A stretch of 64,000 nucleotides of DNA, taken from the NCBI RefSeq assembly GCF_000826105.1, contig NZ_CCYK01000007.1, forward strand, positions 806,001 through 870,000, read 5' to 3'. Below the pieces are notes generated by a model that did no database searches, was not told where the DNA came from, and worked only from the letters and a program-made list of their open reading frames with translations. This DNA is from Pseudomonas massiliensis (GTDB taxonomy: Bacteria; Pseudomonadota; Gammaproteobacteria; Pseudomonadales; Pseudomonadaceae). A program made the translations under genes and the position numbers. Positions 26,716 through 35,983 of the stretch are shown piece after piece (the first letter of the stretch is position 1; each line of letters starts with the position of its first letter).

Positions 26716-27906
26716 CTACGCCTTGCGTAGGTTCAACACCAGCAAGGTAATCACGCCCCCCACGATTCCCCAGAAAGCCGAGCCTATGCCGAAGAGCGTC
26801 ATGCCTGAGGCGGTGACCATGAAGGTGATCAGGGCCGGTTCCCGTTCGCGTGGCTCGGCCATGGCCTGGGTCAGGCCGTTGACGATGGAACCGAACAGCG
26901 CCAGGGCGGCGATGGACAGCACGAGTTCCCGGGGGAACGCGGCGAACAGGGCTGCCAGGGTAGCGCCGAAGGTGCCGGCGATGCCATAGAACAGGCCGCA
27001 CCACACCGCCGCCGTGTAGCGCTTGCCAGGGTCTTCATGGGCCTGGGGGCCGGTGCAGATGGCCGCGCTGATCGCCGCCAGATTGATGCCATGGGAGCCG
27101 AACGGCGCCAGCAGGAAGGAGGCGATGCCGGTGACGGAAATCAAAGGGGAGGCCCGCACCTGATAGCCGTCTGCCCTGAGCACGGCCATGCCGGGCATGT
27201 TTTGCGAAGTCATGCACACCACGAGCAGCGGAATGGCGATGCTAACGGTGGCCGCCAGGGAAAAAGTGGGCGTCGTCCATACCGGTACGGCCAGTTGCAG
27301 GCGAACGCCGCTGAAGTCCAGCAGCCCTAGCATGGCCGCCAATGCCAGCCCGATCAGCAAGGCCCCCAACACGGCATAGCGAGGCGATAGGCGCTTGCAC
27401 AGCAGATAGCCGAAGAACATGCCCAGCACCAGCACGGTTTGATGCTGGGCGGCGATAAAGATTTCGCTGCCGATACGAAACAGGATGCCCGCGAGCAGCG
27501 CCGCCGCAAGGGAAGCGGGCAGCCGTTTGACGAGCCGCTCGAAGGTGCCGGTCAGGCCGCACACCGTGACCAGAAAGGCACAGGTGAGGTAGGCACCGAT
27601 GGCCTCGGGATAGCTGACCCCGCCAAGGCTGGTAATCAGCAGGGCCGCGCCAGGCGTGGACCAGGCCACGGTGACCGGTGTGCGGTAGCGCAGCGACAAG
27701 CCGATGCTGCACAGGGCCATGCCGATAGACAATGCCCAGATCCATGAGGCGATCTGCGCCGCGCTCAGGCCAGCCGCCTGCCCGGCCTGGTACATCAGGA
27801 TGAGCGAACTGGTGTAGCCGGTCATCATGGCGATGAAGCCCGCCACTACGGCGGAAGGGGAGCTGTCGGCCAAAGGGCGGAGGCGGGGCGGGGCAGCGCT
27901 GAGCAT
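26716..27906 (-). CDS. benE: BenE-family benzoate/H+ symporter
   Basis: The 396-residue inner-membrane carrier has about eleven to twelve helices and family motifs such as SSLILMYQAGQAAGLS, PVTVAWSTPGAALL, LLVVCMTSQNMPGMAVL and APFGSHGINLAAISAAI. BenE proteins import benzoate or related compounds with protons. ATG 27906 (MLSAAPPRLRPL) follows AAGGA with good spacing; an upstream ATG at 27933 lies in the same frame. No ben catabolic genes are nearby. Sequence upstream of the start is part of a suspected assembly error (27835-28269), so promoter reading is unsafe. Confidence 0.9.
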   Translation of the reverse strand: MLSAAPPRLRPLADSSPSAVVAGFIAMMTGYTSSLILMYQAGQAAGLSAAQIASWIWALSIGMALCSIGLSLRYRTPVTVAWSTPGAALLITSLGGVSYPEAIGAYLTCAFLVTVCGLTGTFERLVKRLPASLAAALLAGILFRIGSEIFIAAQHQTVLVLGMFFGYLLCKRLSPRYAVLGALLIGLALAAMLGLLDFSGVRLQLAVPVWTTPTFSLAATVSIAIPLLVVCMTSQNMPGMAVLRADGYQVRASPLISVTGIASFLLAPFGSHGINLAAISAAICTGPQAHEDPGKRYTAAVWCGLFYGIAGTFGATLAALFAAFPRELVLSIAALALFGSIVNGLTQAMAEPREREPALITFMVTASGMTLFGIGSAFWGIVGGVITLLVLNLRKA

Positions 27907-27958
27907 GGCGGGCGGTCCTTGCATGGGGGGCATGCAGGGGACCGCCGTACAGGCGGGG
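27835..27958. repeat. Direct repeat, left copy (benE 5' end)
   Basis: This covers the first 24 codons or so of benE and its leader. It matches 28146-28269 at an offset of 311 bases with three mismatches, at 27929, 27940 and 27958. At each the left copy reads G and the right copy T. Beyond 27958 it decays into G-rich sequence. Confidence 0.9.
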
Positions 27959-28145
27959 TTGTGGGGGAACGAGGGGGGGGGAAAAGGGGGGACAAGCGGG
28001 GGGGGCGGGACACGACGTTGTAACCCACTTTGGGGGGTTGCGCCCCTCCCCGATGGGGGGCGCCCTGCCCCGCGCTCGGCCCCCCCCCCGCCGCGGCGTG
28101 GTACAGCGGGAGGGGCGAGGGGGTGGGCCGGTTCATCGGGGCGAG
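27959..28145. other. G-rich degraded sequence, probable assembly artefact
   Basis: This stretch is full of G and C runs. Its right part aligns with benE codons further downstream, with A and T often replaced by G or C, as in poor base calls at the end of a read. The 13-mer CACGACGTTGTAA at 28011-28023 equals part of the lacZ-alpha/M13 forward-primer region of cloning vectors as I recall it. I do not call any gene here. Confidence 0.75.
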
Positions 28146-28269
28146 GAAGCCCGCCACTACGGCGGAAGGGGAGCTGTCGGCCAAAGGGCGGAGGCGGGGC
28201 GGGGCAGCGCTGAGCATGGCGGGCGGTCCTTGCATGGGGTGCATGCAGGGTACCGCCGTACAGGCGGGT
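28146..28269. repeat. Direct repeat, right copy (benE 5' end)
   Basis: This is the second copy of the benE leader and first codons. It is cleanest on its right side and continues into unique sequence toward folE. It holds an open frame that starts like BenE and then loses similarity, so it is not a second gene. Confidence 0.9.
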
Positions 28270-28336
28270 TTGGACGGTACAGCGGGCGGATCAATGGGCG
28301 ATACAGTCGGTGAGCTAGCGCAATGCCTGTAGACCG

Positions 28337-28362
28337 CATTCGGTAGCTTCGCTACCTCCCAC
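28337..28362 (-). repeat. REP-like element near folE
   Basis: Read on the minus strand this is a variant of the family motif GTGGGAGNNAGCGAAGCTNN followed by CGAATG, with the stem formed around GAAGC. It lies 11 bases before the folE stop on the same strand. The other members are at 37861, 44556, 51838 and 51938. Confidence 0.6.
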
Positions 28363-28373
28363 AGTGCGTTGGC

Positions 28374-28919
28374 TCAGCGGATCAGGCTAAGAAACTCACT
28401 ACGCGTAGCCGGATTGTCGCGGAACTCACCGAGCATCACGGAGGTGATCATGCTGGAATTCTGCTTTTCCACGCCGCGCATCATCATGCACATGTGCTTG
28501 GCTTCCACCACCACGGCCACGCCGGCGGCGCCGGTGACCTTGAGGATGGCCTCGGCGATCTCGCGGCTGAGGTTTTCCTGAATCTGCAGGCGGCGTGCGT
28601 ACATGTCCACGATGCGGGCGACTTTCGACAGCCCCAGTACCTTGCCGTTAGGCAGGTAGGCCACGTGCGCCTTGCCGATGAAGGGCAGCATGTGGTGTTC
28701 GCAGAGAGAGTAGAGCTCGATGTCCTTGACCAGCACCATTTCGCTGTTGTCCGAGCTGAACAGTGCGCCGTTGGTCACCTCTTCCAAGGTTTGCTCGTAG
28801 CCGCGGCAAAGGTACTTCATGGCCTTGGCGGCCCGCTTTGGCGTGTCGAGCAAGCCCTCGCGGGAAATGTCCTCGCCGATCTCGCCGAGAATGGCGCTGT
28901 ATTGCTGTTCCAGGGACAT
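28374..28919 (-). CDS. folE: GTP cyclohydrolase I
   Basis: The enzyme makes 7,8-dihydroneopterin triphosphate from GTP, the first step of folate synthesis. The 181-residue protein has [20 protein letters not shown], the zinc ligands Cys-His in [11 protein letters not shown] and Cys in [16 protein letters not shown]. These are canonical for the zinc-dependent FolE (IA) type. It is about as long as the short pseudomonad forms. An ATG behind GGTTTACC-like sequence begins MSLEQQYS. It is transcribed alone toward benE. Confidence 0.95.
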   Translation of the reverse strand: MSLEQQYSAILGEIGEDISREGLLDTPKRAAKAMKYLCRGYEQTLEEVTNGALFSSDNSEMVLVKDIELYSLCEHHMLPFIGKAHVAYLPNGKVLGLSKVARIVDMYARRLQIQENLSREIAEAILKVTGAAGVAVVVEAKHMCMMMRGVEKQNSSMITSVMLGEFRDNPATRSEFLSLIR

Positions 28920-29009
28920 GGGTTTACCTGTAGGAGAATTTTAAGCAGGCGCGTAGGTTAAGGCCCGCGCCGGAGCGCCGCAAGTGCGAGCTGGGCGGGG
29001 AAGGGCGGG

Positions 29010-29567
29010 CTATTCGTCGCGCCCTTCGAGCATGGTGCGCTTGAGCATCACGTAGAGCGCGCCTGTTCCGCCATGGCGGGGCTGGCAGGATGTGAAGCCC
29101 AGCACCTGTGCATGCTGGCGCAGCCAGGTGTTGACGTGGCTCTTGATCATCGGCCGCTTGCCATCGAGGCGGGCGGCCTTGCCGTGGGTGACGCGCACGC
29201 AGCGGATCTCCAGGCGAGCGGCCTCGGCAAGGAATTCCCAGAGGGTTTCCCGGGCTTTCTCCACGGCCATCCCGTGCAGGTCCAGGCTGCCTTCGAAGGG
29301 GATCTGCCCCAGCTTGAGCTTGCGCATCTGGGCTTCCTGCACGCCATCACGGGCCCAGTGCAGTTCGTCCTCGGCGCCTACGTCGATGACGAACTGGTCC
29401 GACAGGCCATCTACGGTCTTTACGTCCTGGCGCACCGTGGCCGCCTGGCGCAGCGCCTGCACGCGCTGGCGGTCCGCCCGCGGCTTGCCGGTGTCGGCGC
29501 GGTCGTGACGAATCGGCTTCACACCCCGGACTTCGGATTGGAACAGGGAAAAATCATCGTCTTGCAT
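29010..29567 (-). CDS. Smr-domain protein
   Basis: The 185-residue protein has a disordered, charged N-terminal third and a C-terminal Smr domain (about 90-180). That domain shows SLDLHGMAVEKARETLWEFL and CVRVTHGKAARLDGKRPM, the LDLHG and HGK motifs of the MutS2-type nuclease fold. E. coli SmrA and SmrB relatives cleave RNA or DNA. This family member is uncharacterised. It lies upstream of folE on the same strand with a 90-base gap. Confidence 0.88.
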   Translation of the reverse strand: MQDDDFSLFQSEVRGVKPIRHDRADTGKPRADRQRVQALRQAATVRQDVKTVDGLSDQFVIDVGAEDELHWARDGVQEAQMRKLKLGQIPFEGSLDLHGMAVEKARETLWEFLAEAARLEIRCVRVTHGKAARLDGKRPMIKSHVNTWLRQHAQVLGFTSCQPRHGGTGALYVMLKRTMLEGRDE

Positions 29568-29600
29568 GTGGCCTCCAAGCAGGGTGCCAGTCTACAAGAG

Positions 29601-29924
29601 TCAGTCGTGTCTTTTCATCAGGTGCGGTGCCAGGTTCAGGTCCTGGGTGCGGCGCATGCGCCGGCGGCAGCGACGCCAGACGAAGATTCCCAGGTACAGG
29701 AAAAGCACCCCGAACACTGTCAGGATGGCCGCACCGGTGGTGCTGGTGTCCAGGCCATCGATCGCTGGCGGGCGCCCCAGCAGGCTGGCGATGCCGGCCA
29801 TGCCCAGCAGGATGCCGAAGGCCGCCAGTACCGCCGCCAGGGCGGCGCCGATTCGCATCCGCCACCGGTTCGGTCCGCGGGGCCGCAGCCTGCGGGCGTT
29901 AAAACCGTCGTCGGATAGCTTCAT
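29601..29924 (-). CDS. Small inner-membrane protein of unknown function
   Basis: The 107-residue protein has a basic N-terminus (MKLSDDGFNARRLRPRGPNR), two membrane helices (about 25-48 and 66-84) and an Arg-rich linker WRRCRRRMRR after the second. No named family is recognised. It is 33 bases upstream of the Smr gene on the same strand, so a two-gene operon is likely. Confidence 0.7.
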   Translation of the reverse strand: MKLSDDGFNARRLRPRGPNRWRMRIGAALAAVLAAFGILLGMAGIASLLGRPPAIDGLDTSTTGAAILTVFGVLFLYLGIFVWRRCRRRMRRTQDLNLAPHLMKRHD

Positions 29925-30038
29925 CAGGGATTTCCTTCAGGGTGAATATCGGCCCTTCGACCCCCAGGCGGCGGTCGGGTTCCTGTACTCGCCATAATCC
30001 TCGAGCGCGCCGGCAGCGCCGCGACGAACGGCGCCGGG

Positions 30039-30629
30039 TCAGATCACATCCGTAGTGCAAGCCACGGCGGCGAAGTTGTCCGCCATGGTGGCCATGCCCA
30101 CCTGCTTGACCTGCTCGGCGCTCAGCACGCCGCCCTTGTAGGGCAGGTCACGGGTGGCGCAGGCATCTTCGACCAGGGTGCAGCGGTAGCCGTAGTCCTT
30201 GGCCGCGCGCACCGTGGTGCTGATGCTTGAGTGGGTCATGAAGCCACACACGATCAGGTTCACGTGGCCGAGGTTCTGCAGGGTTTCGTGCAGGTCGGTA
30301 TTGTTGAAGGCATTGGGCATGCGCTTCTCGACGATGTGCTCGCCGTCGATCGGGGCCGCCTTGTCGATGAACTGGCCGCGCTCGCCCTGGGGGTCGAACA
30401 GGCCGCCCGGAATGCCCAGGTGCTTCACATGCACCACTGGCCGGTTCGCCTCGCGCGCCGCGCGCAACAGCTGGGCGATATGCTCGACGGCGTCCTCAAT
30501 GCCGGACAGCGCCAGAGGCCCGCTCAGGTACTCCTTCTGCGCGTCGATAATGATCAACGTGGCATTGCTCAGGGTGAACGGCGGGTAGCCGCGACCACTG
30601 AGTTGGAACATCGTCTTGACATCGGGCAT
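30039..30629 (-). CDS. Isochorismatase-family protein with Cys to Ser at the usual nucleophile site
   Basis: The 196-residue protein has the family fold. The catalytic Asp is in [11 protein letters not shown] and the Lys in [14 protein letters not shown]. Members normally show THxCV with the nucleophilic Cys, but here the segment reads [17 protein letters not shown], with Ser at that position and a Cys seven residues earlier. The fold is otherwise complete. It may be a hydrolase with altered chemistry or a binding protein. It lies divergent from prmB, 133 bases away. Confidence 0.8.
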   Translation of the reverse strand: MPDVKTMFQLSGRGYPPFTLSNATLIIIDAQKEYLSGPLALSGIEDAVEHIAQLLRAAREANRPVVHVKHLGIPGGLFDPQGERGQFIDKAAPIDGEHIVEKRMPNAFNNTDLHETLQNLGHVNLIVCGFMTHSSISTTVRAAKDYGYRCTLVEDACATRDLPYKGGVLSAEQVKQVGMATMADNFAAVACTTDVI

Positions 30630-30762
30630 CAGGGGCTCCTTTGAAGAGGGCTTTTGCCATATTCTCCACTGCCGGGGCCGATATGGGAATCACCGCGATG
30701 CGAAGCCGCGTCGGCCGTGGCCTGGGCTGGTAGAATCGCCTGTCTATTCCAAGGAGCTTGCC

Positions 30763-31671
30763 GTGATCACTACTCGCTTGCGCACCCTGCGCGACCATAT
30801 CCGCTGGGCCGTCAGCCGCTTCCATGCCGAAGGGCTGTACTTCGGCCACGGCAACGACAACGCTTGGGACGAAGCGCGGCAGCTGGTGTTGGGCGCCCTG
30901 CATCTGCCCTGGGATATCAGCGACAGCTACCTGGATTGCCGCCTGGAAGACGATGAGCTCAGCCATGTGCAGCACCTGCTGCGCCGGCGCATCAAGGAGC
31001 GCATCCCGGCCGCTTACCTGATCGGTGAGGCCTGGTTCTGCGGCCTGCCCTTCGTGGTCGATAACCGGGTACTGGTGCCGCGCTCACCCATTGCCGAGCT
31101 GATCGGCCAGCGTTTCGCCCCCTGGCTGGCCGAAACCCCAACGCGCATCCTCGACCTGTGCACCGGTTCGGGTTGCATCGGGATCGCCTGCGCCCGGGCG
31201 TTCCCGGAGGCCGAAGTGGTGCTGGCGGACCTGTCCTTCGATGCGTTGGAAGTGGCCAACCAGAACATCGAGCGGCATGAGCTGGAAGAGCGGGTGTATA
31301 CGGTGCAGGGCGACGGCTTCGCCGGCTTGCCGAACCAGCGCTTCGACTTGATCGTTTCCAACCCGCCCTACGTTGATGCGGAAGATTTCGCCGACATGCC
31401 GGAGGAATACCATCATGAACCGGCGCTGGGCCTGGCCTGTGGCGAAGATGGCCTGGACCTGGTGCGACGCATGCTTGCCGAGGCGGCCGACCACCTGACC
31501 GAGCACGGCCTGCTGGTGGTCGAAGTGGGCAATAGCCAGGTGCACGTCGAGGCCCTGTACCCGGAAGTGGATTTCACCTGGTTCGACTTCGAGCACGGCG
31601 GCCACGGTGTCTTCGCCCTGACTGCCCGCCAGTGCCGGGACCATCAGGCGCTGTTTGCCTCGCGTCTGTAA
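30763..31671 (+). CDS. prmB: Ribosomal protein L3 N5-glutamine methyltransferase
   Basis: The enzyme methylates Gln150 of ribosomal protein L3. The 302-residue sequence has a helical N-domain and a SAM domain with [17 protein letters not shown], then the catalytic [13 protein letters not shown] (NPPY motif). The N-terminal [19 protein letters not shown] is typical of the PrmB/PrmC group, and [15 protein letters not shown] marks the C-terminus. The start is GTG 30763 behind AAGGAG (30751-30756). An upstream in-frame ATG at 30616 overlaps the divergent hydrolase-like gene and is unlikely. Confidence 0.93.
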   Translation: MITTRLRTLRDHIRWAVSRFHAEGLYFGHGNDNAWDEARQLVLGALHLPWDISDSYLDCRLEDDELSHVQHLLRRRIKERIPAAYLIGEAWFCGLPFVVDNRVLVPRSPIAELIGQRFAPWLAETPTRILDLCTGSGCIGIACARAFPEAEVVLADLSFDALEVANQNIERHELEERVYTVQGDGFAGLPNQRFDLIVSNPPYVDAEDFADMPEEYHHEPALGLACGEDGLDLVRRMLAEAADHLTEHGLLVVEVGNSQVHVEALYPEVDFTWFDFEHGGHGVFALTARQCRDHQALFASRL

Positions 31672-31710
31672 GCCAGGTAACAGCCGGGGTAGCGGCCCCG
31701 GCCATGCCAT

Positions 31711-32514
31711 TCAGCGGTGGGTGGCGATGTAAATCAAGAGCGCGGCCTGGAACAGCGCGAAGGCGATCAGGCAGCCGATGGTGAAGCGCAGGCTGCCGTC
31801 TTCGCGTCGGTATTTGCCGATGCGCTCGTCCCGCTGACGCAGCTGGGCCTCCATTTCCTGCAAGCTTCTGTCCGCCGCCTGCAGCATGCTGGCGCTTTCC
31901 AGCGTATTCACCCGCTGCACTTTCTCGGCATTCCAGTTGGGCAGCAATGCGCTGACCAGGGTCTGCTTGACGCTGCCCTTGAGGTGCTGGGCGTCTTCGT
32001 AATGCACGTCGAAGCCGTGGCTGCGCAAAACGTGATCACGGCGCAGGCGGGTGTCTTCCACCAGGGCGTCTCGATTGGGCAACACGATCCCATCGAATCG
32101 ATACCCCGGCCAACGGGCTTGCGCCCAGGCAACCGCCTGGTTCAGCAGGTAGCGGCCCAGGCCGCGGTTGGCAGGCTCCAGGCTCAGGGTTTCCGGCTGG
32201 CTCCAGACCCGCCCTTCAGCGTGATCGGCCCACAGGTCCAGGCAGTTCTGCTCCTTGCGCACCCGCTGGCCTGGCAAGTCGATGACCAGCCGCAGCAGGC
32301 TGTAGCGCTCGCTATGGCGCTCCGCCCAACCGAACTGGGCAAAGCGCAACGGGCGGGGGCCGCTGGTTCGGTCGCTGGGCAAGGCGGCCAGGCGAAGCAG
32401 TTCATGATGTTCCGGCGTCACTTCACCCCAGGGGAGGGCAGGTAGCTCCGCAGCAGCCACCGGCTCCGCCTCGGCGTTCGCGGGCGCCGCGTCGTGCATG
32501 GGAATGTAGGGCAT
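31711..32514 (-). CDS. GNAT-like protein with C-terminal membrane anchor
   Basis: The 267-residue protein has a central region with LEPANRGLGRYLLNQAVAWAQ, resembling the acetyl-CoA binding loop of GNAT acetyltransferases, and a charged helical segment (about 190-240) that may form a coiled coil. It ends in one hydrophobic helix, TIGCLIAFALFQAALLIYIA, as a tail anchor. No catalytic residues can be assigned. The N-terminal 30 residues are low in complexity and Ala/Pro rich. It stands alone between prmB and the alpha/beta-hydrolase gene. Family uncertain. Confidence 0.55.
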   Translation of the reverse strand: MPYIPMHDAAPANAEAEPVAAAELPALPWGEVTPEHHELLRLAALPSDRTSGPRPLRFAQFGWAERHSERYSLLRLVIDLPGQRVRKEQNCLDLWADHAEGRVWSQPETLSLEPANRGLGRYLLNQAVAWAQARWPGYRFDGIVLPNRDALVEDTRLRRDHVLRSHGFDVHYEDAQHLKGSVKQTLVSALLPNWNAEKVQRVNTLESASMLQAADRSLQEMEAQLRQRDERIGKYRREDGSLRFTIGCLIAFALFQAALLIYIATHR

Positions 32515-32570
32515 AAGGGCGATCCTCTCTCTGGAAGAGGGTATCGGCCAGCCCTGACGATTCTTGAGGG

Positions 32571-33566
32571 CTAGGGTTCGTTGCCCTTGATGAACCGGGC
32601 CAGCGCGTCGGCGAGGCCCGCCGCCAACGGCAGGTTCGGGTTGTTGTACGAAGCGACCTGCTGCTTCATGTCCAGGGGCACGATACGCAACACATGGTTC
32701 ATGCCCGGGATCAGCACCTTCCTTGCCCGGGAATTGGCCGCTACCAAGGCATCGGCATCCTCCACGCCCACCTGGATGTCATGCTCGCCCTGCACCACCA
32801 AGGCGGGCACCAGCAGGGCCGCGAAGGCCTGCGCCGGGTTCTGGCGGAACAGGGAAATCAGATACGGCTGCACGCTGGGTCGAAATACCACCTGCAAGGG
32901 CTGCGGGACTTGCTCGTCCTGCTGGCCGGCCTTGAGTTCATCCAACAGTTGTTCGCTGCGCGCGTAGAGGGCCGGCGGCAGGCGCTCGCGCAGCTGTTCG
33001 CGCAGCACCTGATCGATGGGCCGACCGCTACCGGCCAGGGCGACCACACCGGTCGCACTGGTTTGCGGGGCCGCCAGGCTGGCGATCAGGGCGCCTTCGC
33101 TGTGGCCGATCAGGGTCAACGGGCCAAAGCGCGGGTCTGCCGCCAGCTTGCGGGTCCAGGCGACGGCGTCGGCGACGTAGGCTTCCACGCTCAGCTGGCG
33201 TTCATCCGGTGCCAACGGCAGGCCGCTGGCCACGCCTCGCTTGTCATAGCGCACGCTGGCGATACCGGCACGGGCCAGGGCCCAGGCCAGCTTCTTCAGG
33301 CTGTCGGTACGTCCGGCGTCAGGGTTGTTGCCGTCTCGGTCCGTGGCACCAGAGCCGGAGATGATCAGCGCTACCGGCACCGGGTGGTTCGAGCGGGGCA
33401 ACAGCAGGCTGCCTTGCAGGATGCCGCTGCCGGTGTCCAGGCTGATGGGGCGCTGCAGGATGGAAGCGGGCGCAGGAGCCTGCGCGGCGGCAGGTACGGT
33501 AGCGGGGGCAGCCGCCTGGGCCAGGGAAGCCAGGCAGAGGCTCAACAGTAGGAATAGGCGCAGCAT
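32571..33566 (-). CDS. Secreted alpha/beta-hydrolase
   Basis: The 331-residue protein has a signal peptide (MLRLFLLLSLCLASLAQA) and an Ala/Pro linker. The hydrolase core has the nucleophile elbow LIGHSEGALIASLA, an oxyanion region VALIISGSGATDRDGNN and the His in GMNHVLRIV. RYDKRGVASG is typical of the family. ATG 33566 gives a normal signal peptide, while the in-frame start at 33668 adds 34 residues. It is probably periplasmic and its substrate is unknown. It is divergent from aroC. Confidence 0.85.
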   Translation of the reverse strand: MLRLFLLLSLCLASLAQAAAPATVPAAAQAPAPASILQRPISLDTGSGILQGSLLLPRSNHPVPVALIISGSGATDRDGNNPDAGRTDSLKKLAWALARAGIASVRYDKRGVASGLPLAPDERQLSVEAYVADAVAWTRKLAADPRFGPLTLIGHSEGALIASLAAPQTSATGVVALAGSGRPIDQVLREQLRERLPPALYARSEQLLDELKAGQQDEQVPQPLQVVFRPSVQPYLISLFRQNPAQAFAALLVPALVVQGEHDIQVGVEDADALVAANSRARKVLIPGMNHVLRIVPLDMKQQVASYNNPNLPLAAGLADALARFIKGNEP

Positions 33567-33702
33567 CTTTAACCAGTTCACAGAAGGGGTACGTTGGACC
33601 GAAGCGGCGGTGCCCGGTTCGCCAAGGGTGAACTGAGGTGCCAGCCTGCGTATACTGCGCTGCCTCAAGTTTCATCAGGATTCATCTCGCGGAGCCTCTC
33701 GC

Positions 33703-34797
33703 ATGTCTGGCAACACCTTCGGCAAGCTGTTCACCGTCACCACCGCTGGCGAAAGCCATGGCCCTGGGTTGCTTGCCATCGTCGATGGCTGCCCGCCCGG
33801 CCTGGCGCTGGACGTCGCCGACCTGCAGCGGGACCTGGACCGGCGCAAGCCCGGCACCAGCCGGCATACCACCCAGCGCCAGGAGGCCGACGAGGTCGAG
33901 ATCCTTTCCGGTGTGTTCGAAGGCCGGACCACCGGCACCCCGATCGGCTTGCTGATCCGCAATACGGACCAGAAGTCCAAGGACTACTCGGCGATCAAGG
34001 ACATTTTCCGCCCTGCCCACGCGGACTACACCTACCATCACAAGTACGGCCTGCGCGACTACCGTGGCGGCGGTCGCAGCTCCGCCCGGGAAACAGCGAT
34101 GCGCGTGGCTGCCGGGGCCATCGCCAAGAAATACCTGGCGACCCTGGGCATCCAGGTGCGCGGCTACATGAGCCAGCTGGGCCCCATCGAGATTCCCTTC
34201 GTCAGTTGGGACGGGGTGGAGCAGAACGCGTTCTTCTGCCCGGATCCGTCCAGGGTGCCGGAGCTCGAGGCCTATATGGACCAGCTGCGACGGGACCAGG
34301 ATTCCATAGGCGCGCGCATCACCGTGGTGGCCGAGGGCGTGATGCCCGGCCTGGGCGAGCCGATCTTCGACCGCCTGGATGCGGACCTGGCCCACGCCCT
34401 GATGAGCATCAATGCCGTCAAGGGCGTGGAGATCGGCGCCGGTTTCGCCAGCGTGGCCCAGCGTGGCAGCGAGCATCGCGATGCCCTGACCCCAACGGGC
34501 TTCGTCGGCAACAACGCCGGCGGCATCCTCGGCGGCATTTCGTCCGGGCAGCCGATCGTGGCGCACCTGGCGCTCAAGCCGACCTCCAGCATCACCACGC
34601 CGGGGCAATCCATCGACGTGGCCGGGCAGCCGGTAGACATGATCACCAAAGGCCGTCACGACCCTTGCGTGGGCATCCGTGCCACCCCTATCGCCGAAGC
34701 CATGATGGCCATCGTGCTACTGGATCACCTGCTGCGTCATCGCGGCCAGAACGCCGATGTGCGGGTAAGCACGCCAGTACTGGGGCTGCAGTCTTGA
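33703..34797 (+). CDS. aroC: Chorismate synthase
   Basis: The enzyme makes chorismate from EPSP with reduced FMN, the last shikimate step. The 364-residue protein has [20 protein letters not shown] near residue 12, [20 protein letters not shown] (about 103-122), [10 protein letters not shown] and [18 protein letters not shown] near the C-terminus. All are hallmark sites. The ATG follows a GGAGCC ribosome site. It is immediately followed by an MFS gene 34 bases later on the same strand, and the methionine-salvage genes lie beyond. Confidence 0.97.
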   Translation: MSGNTFGKLFTVTTAGESHGPGLLAIVDGCPPGLALDVADLQRDLDRRKPGTSRHTTQRQEADEVEILSGVFEGRTTGTPIGLLIRNTDQKSKDYSAIKDIFRPAHADYTYHHKYGLRDYRGGGRSSARETAMRVAAGAIAKKYLATLGIQVRGYMSQLGPIEIPFVSWDGVEQNAFFCPDPSRVPELEAYMDQLRRDQDSIGARITVVAEGVMPGLGEPIFDRLDADLAHALMSINAVKGVEIGAGFASVAQRGSEHRDALTPTGFVGNNAGGILGGISSGQPIVAHLALKPTSSITTPGQSIDVAGQPVDMITKGRHDPCVGIRATPIAEAMMAIVLLDHLLRHRGQNADVRVSTPVLGLQS

Positions 34798-34831
34798 TCC
34801 TGGCTTCGGCCGCGCCCGGGGTCTGACGGGC

Positions 34832-35983
34832 GTGGCGGTTCCCTACTGGCGGCTGTCCGGCTTCTACCTGTTCTACTTCGCCTTGCTGGGCGCCACCGCG
34901 CCCTTCCTGGCGCCCTGGTTCGCTTACCTGGGGTTCGCGCCGGCGCGCATCGGCGAGCTCGTGGCCATTCCCATGCTCATGCGTTGCGTGGCCCCGCATC
35001 TGTGGGGCTGGCTGGGTGACCGCACAGGCCAGCGCCTGCGCATCGTACGCTTGGGCGCCGCCGCCACTCTGGCCACTTTTTCCCTGGTCTTCCTGGGGCA
35101 AAGTTACGCCTGGCTGGCCATGGTCATGGCACTGCATGCCTTCTTCTGGCATGCAGTACTGCCGCAATTCGAAGTCATCACCCTGGCTCATCTGCGCCAG
35201 CAGCCAACTCGCTATGGGCAGGTGCGGCTCTGGGGCTCCATCGGTTTCATCCTGGCGGTGGTGGCGTTGGGGCGCTGGTTCGAATACCAGAGCCTGAGTA
35301 GCTATCCCTATACCGTTGCCGTCATCATGATGGGCATCCTGCTGGCCAGCGCCTGGGTGCCGGCCCCGATCCGGGGTGAAGACGAAACCAGCCAGGTGGC
35401 CCCTGGCGACGGCTTCCTCGCCCGCCTGGGCCAGCCGGCAGTGCTGGCGTTCTATGCCTGTGTGGGCTTGATGCAGCTCAGTCACGGCCCCTATTACACC
35501 TTTTTCAGTATCTACCTTGGCGAACTCGGCTACAGCGCGGTGGTGATCGGCCTGTGCTGGGCCTTGGGCGTGGTGGCTGAAATCCTGATGTTTCTGGCCA
35601 TGGCCTGGCTGCTGGCGCGCTTCAGTGTGCGCCAGGTACTGACGGTGAGCTTCGCCCTGGCAGCGGTTCGCTGGTTGCTGCTTGGCAGCCTGGCGCAGAA
35701 CGCAACCGTTCTGGTGCTGGCGCAGGTCCTGCACTCGGCCACCTTCGGTAGCTTCCATGCCGCGGCTATCCAGCAGGTTCGGCAGACCTTCGGCCTGCGC
35801 TACCAGGGCCAGGGCCAGGCGCTCTATGCAGCCTTGGCTGGCATCGGAGGCGCCTTGGGCGCGGTATATGCCGGGTACAGCTGGCAGGCGCTGGGGCCGT
35901 TCGGCACCTTCGCGCTGGCCAGCCTGGCCGCGGCGGCCGCAACGGTTATGATCGTGGTTTTCGACAAGAAGGAGCCGGTATGA
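34832..35983 (+). CDS. MFS transporter (MFS_1_like family)
   Basis: The 383-residue protein has about twelve membrane helices. An early LSGFYLFYFALLGATAPFL and the GWLGDRTGQRLRIVRLG loop between helices 2 and 3 are typical of the family that includes HcaT. It starts at GTG 34832. Its stop overlaps the mtnB start as ATGA (35980-35983), so it is co-transcribed with the methionine-salvage genes. The substrate is unknown, and HcaT itself is associated with phenylpropionate. Context suggests a methylthio compound or a broad role. Confidence 0.8.
   Translation: MAVPYWRLSGFYLFYFALLGATAPFLAPWFAYLGFAPARIGELVAIPMLMRCVAPHLWGWLGDRTGQRLRIVRLGAAATLATFSLVFLGQSYAWLAMVMALHAFFWHAVLPQFEVITLAHLRQQPTRYGQVRLWGSIGFILAVVALGRWFEYQSLSSYPYTVAVIMMGILLASAWVPAPIRGEDETSQVAPGDGFLARLGQPAVLAFYACVGLMQLSHGPYYTFFSIYLGELGYSAVVIGLCWALGVVAEILMFLAMAWLLARFSVRQVLTVSFALAAVRWLLLGSLAQNATVLVLAQVLHSATFGSFHAAAIQQVRQTFGLRYQGQGQALYAALAGIGGALGAVYAGYSWQALGPFGTFALASLAAAAATVMIVVFDKKEPV

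Noticed and set aside
27846..28244. Open frame starting like BenE in the repeat region
   Set aside because: It joins the duplicated leader with degraded sequence and most likely comes from an assembly error.
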